In this document: positions 44,814-53,561 of the stretch, piece after piece
How the letters are laid out: every line of letters begins with the position of its first letter
How positions within the stretch are numbered: position 1 is the first letter of the stretch
Assembly: GCF_001598695.1 (NCBI RefSeq)
Contig: NZ_BCZK01000012.1
Coordinates: 124,001-188,000, forward strand
Direction of reading: 5' to 3'
Origin: Klebsiella oxytoca NBRC 105695
GTDB lineage: Bacteria; Pseudomonadota; Gammaproteobacteria; Enterobacterales; Enterobacteriaceae
Length of the DNA stretch: 64,000 bases
Notes under the pieces: generated by a model
What the model saw: the letters and a program-made list of their open reading frames with translations, nothing else
Databases searched by the model: none
What the model was told of the DNA's origin: nothing
Made by a program: the position numbers and the translations under genes

Positions 44814-46024
44814 CAGAGCGTCCTCCACTCTTTACGTTTGTTACTCATCAGTCGACAGTAGCGCTCATAGTGCTTAGGCTGCGTCGGGCTGAACGACAGC
44901 ATCCGGCACCAGAAATCGTTTTTCAGCAGCGTCTTACAGATGCGGCGCCATGAAGGGATATCGCGATAGCCGAGATCTTTTTCCTGCTCATCGGGGATAT
45001 CGTCGGGAAACCCGCGGGTCTGGTACCAGTGCAGATAAATAGCGATTTTATTACGGTAATGCTCGGCGGTTTTTTCCGGCATGCTGTCGAGCAGAAAGAG
45101 CGCGTACTCGCGCCAGCTAAAATGCGCCGGTTTGCGGATTTTGGTCTTCAGCGCAAAGTAGTCGCCGCTGGCGTTGGCATAAATCGCACCGCTGTGCGCG
45201 CCGCATACGCGTCGGCACATCCGCTCCCAGGTCTCCGGCTCAAGAATGTGATACAGCCACAGCCCGCGCCGCTGCTCGGGGCCGAAGGGTTCGCAGACGC
45301 GCATATTTTTTAGCGGCACCCCGGCGCGATACATCAGGTCATAAAGCGGGTTGTAGGGGAGTCGTGACTTATGATTAAAGATCCAGATGTCGCGGGTCCG
45401 CCAGTCATAAAGGGGATAGCAGGTATAGCTAAATCCCTCCGGCGAGGCGGTCGTCCACGGCTTATCTTCCTCAAAGCGCAGTTTGGTCTGCGAGGTAAGC
45501 GCCATGTAGCGATGCAGCGACTCGTCGGTGCGGATGCCGATAAGCGAAGCAAGACTTCTACCCGCGGCCAGCCAGTGGGAAAAGGCCGGAATAAACGCTT
45601 CAAAGGTCATTTCCGGCTGATAAAAAGGAAAAAAACCGGCATCGGTGATGGCATCCTCGGGCGGCTGCCTCACCCATTCAACCCCGGCCCGCCAGGCGAC
45701 CCATTCCGGCTCATGCTGCGATACGCCGCTCACCGTCGTCATCGGCAGCGCCACCCAATAGAAGCGGCTCACCACATCCTGATAGCGCTCTTTCATATTT
45801 TGCACGTGCTGGATGGTTAATAAATACTGCGCCTCCCAGTCCACGAACAGCACCGCAAATTTTTTCCCTTTTTTACGCGCAACGGCTGCCGCCAGATGAA
45901 ATAATACCGTCGAATCTTTACCGCCGGAAAAAGATAAACAGACCTGCTCGAAGGTATCAAATACCCAATCCAGGCGCATCAGAGCAGCGTCAAAAACATT
46001 CATATCCAGTTTTACGCGTTTCAT
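44813..46024 (-). CDS. IbrA/YbdN-like PP-loop (PAPS-reductase-like) protein
   Basis: A 403-residue protein with the PP-loop ATP-pyrophosphatase motif S-F-S-G-G-K-D-S-T-V (about residues 31-40), related to PAPS reductase and DndC-type enzymes, and a C-terminal DUF3440 region. Other conserved stretches are F-V-D-W-E-A-Q-Y and I-G-I-R-T-D-E-S-L-H-R-Y. PP-loop enzymes adenylate a carbonyl or phosphate group; the substrate here is unknown. It is the first gene of the ibrAB-like pair. Upstream is 372 bp of AT-rich DNA shared with the divergent DUF2164 gene. Confidence 0.88.
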   Translation of the reverse strand: MKRVKLDMNVFDAALMRLDWVFDTFEQVCLSFSGGKDSTVLFHLAAAVARKKGKKFAVLFVDWEAQYLLTIQHVQNMKERYQDVVSRFYWVALPMTTVSGVSQHEPEWVAWRAGVEWVRQPPEDAITDAGFFPFYQPEMTFEAFIPAFSHWLAAGRSLASLIGIRTDESLHRYMALTSQTKLRFEEDKPWTTASPEGFSYTCYPLYDWRTRDIWIFNHKSRLPYNPLYDLMYRAGVPLKNMRVCEPFGPEQRRGLWLYHILEPETWERMCRRVCGAHSGAIYANASGDYFALKTKIRKPAHFSWREYALFLLDSMPEKTAEHYRNKIAIYLHWYQTRGFPDDIPDEQEKDLGYRDIPSWRRICKTLLKNDFWCRMLSFSPTQPKHYERYCRLMSNKRKEWRTL

Positions 46025-46247
46025 CCTTCACCCCTGATAAATGAATCGCCGTCAGAATGTACTTATAGAAAAAATCCGTAAGCCAGATAACCTGAAAACA
46101 GGTCTATAGATTATTCATCCAGATACCGCATGCTGAAAAAAGGCGAGCGCAACTAAATGTTATTCACACCATGAAAAACATGTTATCTCATTTAAATTCA
46201 TGAAGTTATGAGAATCGCTCTTATTGTCTTCATTTTAACGAGAATAC

Positions 46248-46263
46248 TGTGATCTCAGTCACA
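46248..46263. promoter_or_regulatory. CRP site between ibrA-like and the yjiML-side genes
   Basis: TGTGA-TCTCAG-TCACA is a perfect CRP consensus palindrome. It lies 134 bp before the DUF2164 gene and 224 bp from the ibrA-like start, in a 372-bp gap (46025-46396) that is otherwise AT-rich and has no ORF. A second short inverted repeat (ACCTG-AAAA-CAGGT, about 46089-46102) lies nearer the ibrA-like gene. Which operon CRP controls cannot be told from position alone. Confidence 0.65.
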
Positions 46264-46396
46264 ATTAGCTCCTGAGCGATTTAATCAACCTCCTTCGTTA
46301 TGGCCAAAAACATCACGCCATATCACAACTGACTCCCCGCGATCGGATATAATCAGCAGCCCTGTTTAACCGTAACAATATTGATTAAGGAACGCT

Positions 46397-46636
46397 ATGA
46401 GCGATATAGATCTCAGCCCGCCGCAACGCGATCTGCTACGCGAAAAGCTGTATAAATACTGCCAGGAGAATTTTGAACTGGAACTGGAGCAATTTGACGC
46501 GGAATTTTTTGTCGACTTTATCGCGAAAGAGCTGGGTCCAATGTTTTATAACGCCGGGATTGATGCGGCCATCGCCACCCACCTTGCATGGAGCGATCGA
46601 ATTCAGGAAGAGATGGATCTGAAAAAAGTCTATTAG
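46397..46636 (+). CDS. DUF2164-family small protein
   Basis: A 79-residue acidic protein with the DUF2164 signature F-F-V-D-F-I-A-K-E-L-G-P-M-F-Y-N-A-G near the middle. There is no signal peptide and no membrane helix. AAGGAA precedes the start. It lies 82 bp upstream of yjiM on the same strand and might be cotranscribed. The family's function is not known. Confidence 0.88.
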   Translation: MSDIDLSPPQRDLLREKLYKYCQENFELELEQFDAEFFVDFIAKELGPMFYNAGIDAAIATHLAWSDRIQEEMDLKKVY

Positions 46637-46718
46637 CGGAAGATCAATAAATACCCATACAAAATGTGGCTATAATGCGACCTCTTTCATCATCTCCCGT
46701 GTACGGGGAAGGAAAATC

Positions 46719-47870
46719 ATGTCGCTTATCACCGATCTACCCGCCATTTTTGACCACTTCTCTTCAGCCCGCCAGCAGGGTTTCCTCACGGTCATGGAGC
46801 TTAAAGAGCAAAATATTCCGCTGGTTGGCACCTACTGCACCTTTATGCCGCAGGAGATCCCGTTGGCCGCGGGCGCGGTGGTGGTGTCGCTGTGTTCCAC
46901 CTCCGACGAGACGATTGAAGAGGCCGAAAAGGATCTGCCGCGCAACCTCTGTCCGCTGATAAAAAGCAGCTACGGTTTTGGCAAGACCGACAAATGCCCC
47001 TACTTCTACTTTTCCGACCTCGTGGTGGGCGAAACCACCTGCGATGGCAAAAAGAAAATGTATGAATACATGGCTGAATTCAAAGCCGTACATGTGATGC
47101 AGCTGCCGAACAGCGCCAGCGATGATGCCTCGCGAGCGCTGTGGAAAGCGGAAATCCTGCGCCTGCAAAAGGCGGTGGAAGATCGCTTTGGTACGCCGAT
47201 CACCGAAGCCGCCCTGCGCGACGCGATTATCCTCAAGAACCGCGAAAGGCGGGCGCTGGCGAACTTTTATCGCGTCGGCCAGCTCAATCCGCCCGCGCTC
47301 AGCGGTAGCGATATTTTAAAAGTGGTCTACGGTGCGACCTTTCGCTTCGATAAAGCGGCGCTAATCGATGAACTCAACGGCATGGCCGATCGGGTGCGTC
47401 TGCAGTGGCAAGAGGGGAAACGGCTGGAGGCGCGGCCGCGTATTCTGATCACCGGCTGCCCAATCGGCGGGGCGGCGGAAAAAGTGGTGAAGGCCATTGA
47501 AGACAACGGCGGCTGGGTGGTCGGTTTTGAAAACTGCACCGGCGCGAAAGCCACCGAGCGCTGCGTGGAGGAGACTGGCGACGTTTACGACGCCCTGACC
47601 GATAAGTATCTCGCTATCGGCTGCTCCTGCATCTCGCCGAACGACCAGCGCCTGGATCTGCTCAGCCAGATGGTGGACGAGTATCAGGCAGACGGCGTGG
47701 TGGATGTTATTTTGCAGGCCTGCCATACCTATGCGGTGGAATCGCTGGCGATAAAACGCCACGTGCGCCAGCAGCACAACATCCCCTACATCGCCATTGA
47801 GACCGACTATTCGACGGCGGATATCGGTCAGCTCAGCACCCGCGTGGCGGCCTTCATTGAGATGCTTTAG
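46719..47870 (+). CDS. yjiM: YjiM: double-cubane-cluster reductase (2-hydroxyacyl-CoA dehydratase-like)
   Basis: A 383-residue protein of the 2-hydroxyacyl-CoA dehydratase D-component fold, matching E. coli YjiM. Several of its cysteines suit an [8Fe-9S] double-cubane cluster, as shown for related 'DCCP' proteins (G-T-Y-C-T-F-M-P, N-L-C-P-L-I-K-S-S-Y, D-K-C-P-Y, G-C-S-C-I-S-P-N, Q-A-C-H-T-Y). With its ATPase activator YjiL it should form an ATP-driven low-potential reductase active without oxygen; the physiological substrate is unknown. It is followed 8 bp later by yjiL and then a DUF3343 gene, so three genes form one operon. Confidence 0.92.
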   Translation: MSLITDLPAIFDHFSSARQQGFLTVMELKEQNIPLVGTYCTFMPQEIPLAAGAVVVSLCSTSDETIEEAEKDLPRNLCPLIKSSYGFGKTDKCPYFYFSDLVVGETTCDGKKKMYEYMAEFKAVHVMQLPNSASDDASRALWKAEILRLQKAVEDRFGTPITEAALRDAIILKNRERRALANFYRVGQLNPPALSGSDILKVVYGATFRFDKAALIDELNGMADRVRLQWQEGKRLEARPRILITGCPIGGAAEKVVKAIEDNGGWVVGFENCTGAKATERCVEETGDVYDALTDKYLAIGCSCISPNDQRLDLLSQMVDEYQADGVVDVILQACHTYAVESLAIKRHVRQQHNIPYIAIETDYSTADIGQLSTRVAAFIEML

Positions 47871-47878
47871 GAGCGCGC

Positions 47879-48646
47879 GTGACAGTTACCGTAGGGATTG
47901 ATTCCGGATCGACCGCCACCAAAGGCATCCTGCTCGACGACGGCGTGATTCAGCGCCGCTTTCTCTGCCCGACGCCGTTTCGCCCCGCCGACGCCATCGT
48001 TGAGGCGTGGGAAACGCTCCGCGCTGGGCTAAGCGAGCCCCCCTTTTTAACCTTAACCGGCTACGGACGCCAGCTGGTGGATTTCGCCGATAAGCAGGTC
48101 ACCGAGATCTCGTGCCACGGACTCGGCGCACGCCTGCTGGCCCCGCAGACTCGCACGGTCATCGATATCGGCGGCCAGGACAGTAAGGTTATCCAGCTGG
48201 ACGAGGCGGGTAATCTGACTGATTTCCTGATGAATGATAAATGCGCGGCGGGCACCGGGCGCTTCCTGGAGGTGATTTCGCGTACGCTGGGGGCCAGCGT
48301 CGAGCAGCTCGACAGCATCACCGATGGTATTGAGCCCCATGCGATTACCAGCATGTGTACGGTATTTGCCGAATCGGAGGTCATTAGCCTGCGTTCGGCC
48401 GGGGTGCCGCCGGAGGCGATCCTCGCCGGGGTGATCAACGCCATGGCCCGACGCAGCGCCAATTTTATCGGCCGTCTGTCGGCACAGGGCCCGCTGCTGT
48501 TTACCGGCGGCGTCAGCCACTGCGCGTCCTTCGCGCGGAGGCTGGAGGGGCACGTGGGTATGGAGGTACAGACGCATCCCGACGCACAGTTTGCCGGGGC
48601 GATCGGCGCGGCGCTGATCGGTTTACGTCAGAGGAGCCGCCGGTGA
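47879..48646 (+). CDS. yjiL: YjiL: ATPase activator of the YjiM reductase
   Basis: A 255-residue ASKHA-fold ATPase of the BadF/BadG/HgdC activator family. It has G-I-D-S-G-S-T-A-T-K-G (phosphate-1, residues 5-15), D-I-G-G-Q-D-S-K-V (phosphate-2) and M-N-D-K-C-A-A-G-T-G-R-F-L plus I-T-S-M-C-T-V-F-A-E-S-E-V, whose cysteines bind the [4Fe-4S] cluster shared by a homodimer. It injects low-potential electrons into YjiM at the cost of ATP. The start is GTG at 47879 with AGGAG upstream. It overlaps the next gene by 4 bp (GTGA). Confidence 0.93.
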   Translation: MTVTVGIDSGSTATKGILLDDGVIQRRFLCPTPFRPADAIVEAWETLRAGLSEPPFLTLTGYGRQLVDFADKQVTEISCHGLGARLLAPQTRTVIDIGGQDSKVIQLDEAGNLTDFLMNDKCAAGTGRFLEVISRTLGASVEQLDSITDGIEPHAITSMCTVFAESEVISLRSAGVPPEAILAGVINAMARRSANFIGRLSAQGPLLFTGGVSHCASFARRLEGHVGMEVQTHPDAQFAGAIGAALIGLRQRSRR

Positions 48647-48897
48647 CGGAATATCTGTTTTTATTTCACTCAACGGTGGGGGTGGTGCGAATGCGCAAAG
48701 CCCTGCAGGCGGCGGGCATGACCTTCCGGGTGAAGGACATTCCGCGCCAGCTGCGCGGCGGCTGCGGGCTTTGCATCTATCTGAGCTGTGAGCCGGGCGA
48801 AGAGCAGAGGTGGATTCTCCCCGGCCAGACGGAAGCTCTGTTTCGCGTGGCCGGGGATGATTATCAGCTGCTGGCTCAGTTTCCGCAGCAGGCGTAA
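48643..48897 (+). CDS. DUF3343 small protein (putative S/Se carrier-like)
   Basis: An 84-residue protein, start GTG, overlapping yjiL by 4 bp. It has the DUF3343 layout, including the L-R-G-G-C-G-L-C-I-Y-L stretch with two cysteines near residue 43. Family members commonly accompany selenium or sulfur metabolism and YjiM/YjiL-type systems, which suggests a chalcogen carrier or delivery role. That role is inferred from the family label and gene order. Confidence 0.8.
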   Translation: MTEYLFLFHSTVGVVRMRKALQAAGMTFRVKDIPRQLRGGCGLCIYLSCEPGEEQRWILPGQTEALFRVAGDDYQLLAQFPQQA

Positions 48898-49001
48898 CCA
48901 GGGCGTGAATCATCGCCCGGCGGCGTACAGCGAGCGCAATCACCGTTTGTATGCCGGGTACCGCCCGGCGTGAAACGAGCGCAAGGTCGGGATTTATCCT
49001 C

Positions 49002-50105
49002 TCATCCCAGCAGCTGGCGAATGCAGGATTTAAACACCCGCACGCCATCCGCCAGCGCGGCGCGATCGAAGTGCATCTCCGGATGATGCAGCCCCGGCAG
49101 CAGGTCGCAGCCCAGCCCCCAGAACCCGCCCTTCACCTGTGGACGCAGGCGCAGGTAGTGGAAAAAGTCCTCGCTGCCCGGCGTACTCTTCGCTGCCGTT
49201 AAGCCGGCTTCGCCAAACGTTTCCCGAATCGCCTGGCTGACGATAGCCGTGGCCTGTTCATCGATAATCGCGGCAGGCATCTCCTTGACGATCTGGATAT
49301 CGACGGTGGCGCCGTAAGCGGCCGCGCTACTCTCTATCGCCCGTACCACCCGCTCTTTCAGCATCGCCATACCGTCATTTTCCGCGCTACGCAGATCCCA
49401 GCACACGTGCGCTTTCGCCGGCACCGAGTTGGTTACCCCCGCATCGCACAGGAAGCGAGTCGCTTTTGCGCTCCAGGTCAGCGAAGGCGCCAGATGAATG
49501 CCGTTTACCGCCTGCACCGCGTGCGACGCGGCATCCAGCGCGTTAACGCCCAGATGAGGCCGGGCGGCATGCGCGGCTTTGCCGTGAAAGTCGGCCATCA
49601 CCGTCGCCGAGGCGGAGTAGTACATCGCCGGCGCCGCCTTGCCCTTCGGACACTCCTCCAGCGGCCTGAGGTGGAAGCCGAACAGCATCTCCACGTCGTC
49701 CAGCACACCCGCTTCCGTCAGCGCGATCGCCCCTGTACCCAGCTCTTCGGCAGGCTGAAAGAGTATTTTCAGCTTCCCGCGTTTTACCAGCCCCTCGGCG
49801 AGGATCTCTTCCGCGGCGGTCAACACCACCGAAGAGTGTCCGTCATGGCCACAGGTATGGCGAGCCTCCAGATGGCCATCAATCATATGGCCCAGCGCAT
49901 CCATATCCGCCCGCAGCGCCACGACCGGCCCCGGCTTACCGCTATCCAGCAGCGCAACAATACCGGTGGTACCGCCGACGTTGCGTTGCACCTGAAACCC
50001 CGCGGCTTCTAATGCATCGCCGATGTATGCCGACGTTTTGTACTCCTCAAAGCCCAGTTCAGGAATTTGGTGCAGATAATTGAAATGCTCTAAAGTTCGC
50101 GACAC
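49002..50105 (-). CDS. M20-family metallo-amidohydrolase (aminoacylase/hippuricase type)
   Basis: A 367-residue di-zinc peptidase-like hydrolase. Motifs: R-A-D-M-D-A-L-G, H-T-C-G-H-D-G-H (metal ligands near residue 95), F-Q-P-A-E-E (catalytic Glu region near 126) and T-P-G-S-E-D-F. The family cleaves N-acyl amino acids and small amides. GTG 50105 is chosen because AAGGAG lies 6 nt upstream; the frame runs further 5' without a ribosome site. It is cotranscribed with yjiH-yjiG. In E. coli the yjiGH pair follows iadA (isoaspartyl dipeptidase), so a different amidohydrolase occupies that place here. Confidence 0.85.
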   Translation of the reverse strand: MSRTLEHFNYLHQIPELGFEEYKTSAYIGDALEAAGFQVQRNVGGTTGIVALLDSGKPGPVVALRADMDALGHMIDGHLEARHTCGHDGHSSVVLTAAEEILAEGLVKRGKLKILFQPAEELGTGAIALTEAGVLDDVEMLFGFHLRPLEECPKGKAAPAMYYSASATVMADFHGKAAHAARPHLGVNALDAASHAVQAVNGIHLAPSLTWSAKATRFLCDAGVTNSVPAKAHVCWDLRSAENDGMAMLKERVVRAIESSAAAYGATVDIQIVKEMPAAIIDEQATAIVSQAIRETFGEAGLTAAKSTPGSEDFFHYLRLRPQVKGGFWGLGCDLLPGLHHPEMHFDRAALADGVRVFKSCIRQLLG

Positions 50106-50125
50106 GTTTGACTCCTTGCCTTCTA

Positions 50126-50593
50126 TTATGCAATCACGCGCATGACCAGCATGGCGATGACGGCATTGATAATGCTCACCGCCATCAGCAGCGGCCAATA
50201 TTTTTTCGGGACATCCGCCACGCCGAGCAGGCGCCCCATGTACTGAAGCTGCGACCCCATAAGGAAAATCGCCGGGATCAGAATCGTGATATCCGCCACG
50301 TTGAGGGTGCCTTTGCTCAACAGGCTCACCGCCACGCCGGTTCCCGCCGAGGCGGAAAGCCAGGAGGTCAGCAGCACGGTAATCGCTTCGCCCGGCAGGC
50401 CGAACAGGCCCATCAGCGGCGCGCAGACGTGGCCGATTATCTGCATCACGCCGAGCAAATTCAGCATCTCGGCGATCACGTAAGCCATTAATACATTCGG
50501 CATCAGATTGTTGATGGCGATATTAAATCCTTTACGCGCGCCGATAACGAAAATATCGAACGGGTTACTGGAGACTTTTGCCGAATTATTCAT
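50126..50593 (-). CDS. yjiG: YjiG-family inner-membrane protein
   Basis: A 155-residue protein with about four hydrophobic segments, like E. coli YjiG (SpmB-like / nucleoside-recognition Gate family): F-N-I-A-I-N-N-L-M-P-N-V-L-M-A-Y-V and G-L-P-G-E-A-I-T-V-L-L. ATG 50593 overlaps the end of yjiH by 8 bp; a TTG two codons upstream is less likely. With YjiH it probably forms a two-subunit transporter for a substrate or product of the neighbouring hydrolase. No transport substrate is established. Confidence 0.85.
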   Translation of the reverse strand: MNNSAKVSSNPFDIFVIGARKGFNIAINNLMPNVLMAYVIAEMLNLLGVMQIIGHVCAPLMGLFGLPGEAITVLLTSWLSASAGTGVAVSLLSKGTLNVADITILIPAIFLMGSQLQYMGRLLGVADVPKKYWPLLMAVSIINAVIAMLVMRVIA

Positions 50594-51269
50594 TTTCAAA
50601 ATCGCCTTTATAAGCAGTATTCAGTACCAGACGGGTGATTGCCGCGCCGACGAATTTCAGCACAAACATTAATAGCAGCGGAATAATGATAGGAATGGTT
50701 AACGAAGCGAAAAGCGCTGAACCAATCGAGAAATAGTTATTTATCAGACCGGCGCCGGAATATTGCCAGGCCCCCATAATGACCAGATCCTTACGGTTTA
50801 TTTTCTTGCTGTCATACAGCTCTTTGGTTAGCGCAGCACCAGCATCGGTACTCTGTAAATCGGTAATCAGCGCCAGTCCGGTATAACCCGGGATCCCGAG
50901 CAGCGGGCGCAGCAGCGGCGTCAGCAGTTTGTGCGCGGCGCGAATCGCGCCGTAATGGGTAAATATCTCCAGCAGCCCCAGCGCCAGCATCACCGTGGGC
51001 ACCAGCGATAGCGCAAACAGAAAACCGGCCTTGGCGCTGATGCCGCCGCTGCCGATAAAGGTGTTGGTTTCCGGCGTTTTCATGGTGCCGAACGCACCGC
51101 CGAGAGTGGTAAAGTCAAATGCCCCCAGCCAGGCCATCCCCTCCACTTTAAACAGCAGCCCGGAGAAAACTAATAATACGATGACCAGTGAAATCCAGGC
51201 CCCGGGCCCGACTTTCCACTCATTTGTCGTTTCGTCGGAGGAACATTCCAACGTTTTATTTTCACTCAT
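50586..51269 (-). CDS. yjiH: YjiH-family inner-membrane protein
   Basis: A 227-residue Gate-domain (nucleoside-recognition/SpmA-like) membrane protein with about six hydrophobic segments. The family stretch I-T-D-L-Q-S-T-D-A-G-A-A-L-T-K-E-L-Y lies near residue 138. It is the first gene of the yjiH-yjiG-M20 operon and is divergent from a LysR gene. A role in transport is inferred from the operon. Confidence 0.87.
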   Translation of the reverse strand: MSENKTLECSSDETTNEWKVGPGAWISLVIVLLVFSGLLFKVEGMAWLGAFDFTTLGGAFGTMKTPETNTFIGSGGISAKAGFLFALSLVPTVMLALGLLEIFTHYGAIRAAHKLLTPLLRPLLGIPGYTGLALITDLQSTDAGAALTKELYDSKKINRKDLVIMGAWQYSGAGLINNYFSIGSALFASLTIPIIIPLLLMFVLKFVGAAITRLVLNTAYKGDFENE

Positions 51270-51544
51270 ACCCTGTCCTCACATAATGAAATGTTAGTGC
51301 GATTGTTTGCAATTTGAAATTATGTCAATTTATTGTTATTCAAATTTATTATTTCGGCTGATAAGCTTTTCCATATTCCCTCAGTCAGTACCATCACGAT
51401 TTCTTATTCTTCGACTTCCTGAGCCTTGCAAACTTAATAGCAAGCCGGGAATAAGCGATGAGATTTTTCCTCCCTGCCAGTTTTTGTCCGAATTACGATT
51501 ATCTATAACTCGTCGGGATGATAAATACCTGTGAAAGGGTGTTA

Positions 51545-51565
51545 TTGTTGACCTGAGGTCAACAA
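51545..51565. promoter_or_regulatory. Perfect palindrome just before the LysR gene
   Basis: TTGTTGACC and its exact inverse GGTCAACAA flank a TGA centre. The 21-bp element ends 14 bp before the LysR ATG and overlaps its AAAGGAG site. It fits the T-N11-A form of LysR boxes, so autoregulation plus control of the divergent yjiHG-M20 operon is plausible. The rest of this 310-bp gap (51270-51579) is AT-rich with no gene. Confidence 0.6.
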
Positions 51566-51579
51566 AGGAGTGAGAAACG

Positions 51580-52494
51580 ATGTTGCATGAGAGGCCTATG
51601 AGCTATCTGTATGAAGTCGGGATTCAGGGAGGCATTCGCCGGGCCGCCGATATGCTGGGGATTAATCCGTCAGTCATCAGCCGCCAGATAGCGCAGCTGG
51701 AACGGGCGCTGGAGCTACCTCTGCTGGAGCGGCAGGGACGAAACGTGGTGCTCACCGAAGCAGGGCGTCTGCTGGCGGAGGACTACTACGAAAGCCGTCA
51801 GCGCCGGGAAAAGCTGGAAAGTCACCTGAAGGATTTACGCCATATGCGCGGCGGGACTATCTCGGTGAGGATTGGCGGCGGGCTGGTCACCACCTTTATT
51901 GAATCAGTGATGAGCACCTTTTCTCAGTCCTGGCCTAACGTGTTCGTGGATATTATTGTCGGCAGCATGCAGGAGATGCTCAACGATATCGCCAGCGGCG
52001 AAGCGGATATGGCGGTCGCCTTCGGCCCCATCGGCAACCCTGAGCTTAAACGCCACAGCTTTCAGTGGGGCCCCATCTGCGCGGTGGTCTCTCCTGAGCA
52101 TCCCATCGCTGCCCTGCCCGCCGTCACTATCGATGAGCTCACACACTATCGCCTGATCGCGCTCACCGACAGCTTTGGCCTGCAGCGCCATATGAACGCC
52201 ATGTTTAAAACTGCAGGACGGCAGTTTCACCCGGCCTATCGCTGCAACCTCTTTTCGACCGCCATGAGCCTGAGCCAGGCGGGATTAGGCGTCTCTTTTA
52301 TGACCGCATACGCCGCCCGGGAGGCGATCGCCCACGGTATTCTGCGGGCGGTTCCTATCGACCATCCTATTGCCAGCAGCGCCCAGTGCCATCTGCTACG
52401 CAACTCCGATCGCCGCTTTTCCCCGGCGGCGCATCATATGTGGCGGCTGTTGCATAACGCTTTTCGCGATGCGCAGCGGGCGCTGGCGGCCTGA
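51580..52494 (+). CDS. LysR-family transcriptional regulator
   Basis: A 304-residue LysR protein. The N-terminal winged HTH reads G-G-I-R-R-A-A-D-M-L-G-I-N-P-S-V-I-S-R-Q (residues 15-34) and the effector domain spans about 90-295. It has AAAGGAG 9 nt upstream. It is divergent from yjiH and most likely controls the yjiHG-M20 operon, with a perfect palindrome between them. Its 3' end is 2 bp from the convergent FUSC gene. Confidence 0.87.
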   Translation: MLHERPMSYLYEVGIQGGIRRAADMLGINPSVISRQIAQLERALELPLLERQGRNVVLTEAGRLLAEDYYESRQRREKLESHLKDLRHMRGGTISVRIGGGLVTTFIESVMSTFSQSWPNVFVDIIVGSMQEMLNDIASGEADMAVAFGPIGNPELKRHSFQWGPICAVVSPEHPIAALPAVTIDELTHYRLIALTDSFGLQRHMNAMFKTAGRQFHPAYRCNLFSTAMSLSQAGLGVSFMTAYAAREAIAHGILRAVPIDHPIASSAQCHLLRNSDRRFSPAAHHMWRLLHNAFRDAQRALAA

Positions 52495-52496
52495 GC

Positions 52497-53561
52497 TTAT
52501 TCGGTCACCACGAACCGGGTTGGCGCAAAGCAGTTCAGCAGCCGATGCATAAGAAAGACCATGGTCAGCGTAACGATCAGCGCCACGGTCACGGAGGTAA
52601 TGCGGTACAGATCGCTGAACACCAGGTCCTGGTCCGGATGCAGGTTCTGGCCGAACATGATGCCAATAGTGGTGATGCTGGCGAAGCCAACGCCTGCCCC
52701 CACCTTCTCCATCACGTGCAGCCGGGCGCTAAACGCCAGCCCCAGCCCAATCAACGGCATCATCAGCACCATATGGTTGCTGAAGTCGTAGATAATCAGC
52801 TGCACCACCAGGATATAAAGGCAGGCCAGCACCACCCCCACCACGCGCCAGATCGAGCTGATCACCGCGCCGCGATAGTGCATCGGGAACAGAATTAAGA
52901 TGCCCGCCATCAGCGCCGACAGCGAGTCGCTCAGATCGCAGACCTGAAAAATCACAAAGATCATCGTCGCCACGCTGCCGGAAAGCAGCGATTCGTGGCG
53001 GATACGCGCGGCATCTTTTTCAATGCGCGGCGGCGGCTTGCGCGGTTCAACGTCCGGGATGAAGTAGTTCAGCAGCGCGCTGAGCGCCACCGCCATCACG
53101 CAGGCCTCCATATTGGAGAACATCAGCGTGTGCCAGTTGCTGGTGGGATAGCTCATAAAGTTGAGCATCGTGCTTTGACACACCACGCCCATCGACCCCA
53201 GCAGAAACAGCGGCCCCTGGCTCATAAAGCGAAAGCGCATCACGTACAGGCCAAACACCACCAGCGTCATGATGACCGGCCACTGCGATAAATAGCCGAC
53301 GATTAACACCATTTCGACGCAGTTCACCGCCGCACTGAACACAAACTGCCGCGCCACGTGGCGGTTAAACACCGGCACCAGCGACAGCAGCATCAGCGGA
53401 TAAACCACGAAGAAGACGCCGTACTGCACGTCATAGAAAGTTGATATGCTCAGCGCGATAGTACCGGCCACGGCGATACGCAAGGTCTGGCGAAAATCGT
53501 TCGCCGTGTAGACGATGTTGCCGTGCGGGGTGAAGACCCGCGCCAGGGTATTAATAGACAT
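52497..53561 (-). CDS. FUSC/DUF2955 inner-membrane protein of an efflux operon
   Basis: A 354-residue protein with two blocks of about five membrane segments separated by a hydrophilic stretch near residues 172-190 (P-R-K-P-P-P-R-I-E-K-D), the DUF2955/FUSC layout of aromatic-acid exporters such as AaeB. It overlaps the HlyD-type gene by 11 bp and ends the MarR-HlyD-FUSC operon. Together the two subunits likely pump an aromatic or amphipathic compound across the envelope. The substrate is unknown; the regulator may sense it. Confidence 0.85.
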   Translation of the reverse strand: MSINTLARVFTPHGNIVYTANDFRQTLRIAVAGTIALSISTFYDVQYGVFFVVYPLMLLSLVPVFNRHVARQFVFSAAVNCVEMVLIVGYLSQWPVIMTLVVFGLYVMRFRFMSQGPLFLLGSMGVVCQSTMLNFMSYPTSNWHTLMFSNMEACVMAVALSALLNYFIPDVEPRKPPPRIEKDAARIRHESLLSGSVATMIFVIFQVCDLSDSLSALMAGILILFPMHYRGAVISSIWRVVGVVLACLYILVVQLIIYDFSNHMVLMMPLIGLGLAFSARLHVMEKVGAGVGFASITTIGIMFGQNLHPDQDLVFSDLYRITSVTVALIVTLTMVFLMHRLLNCFAPTRFVVTE

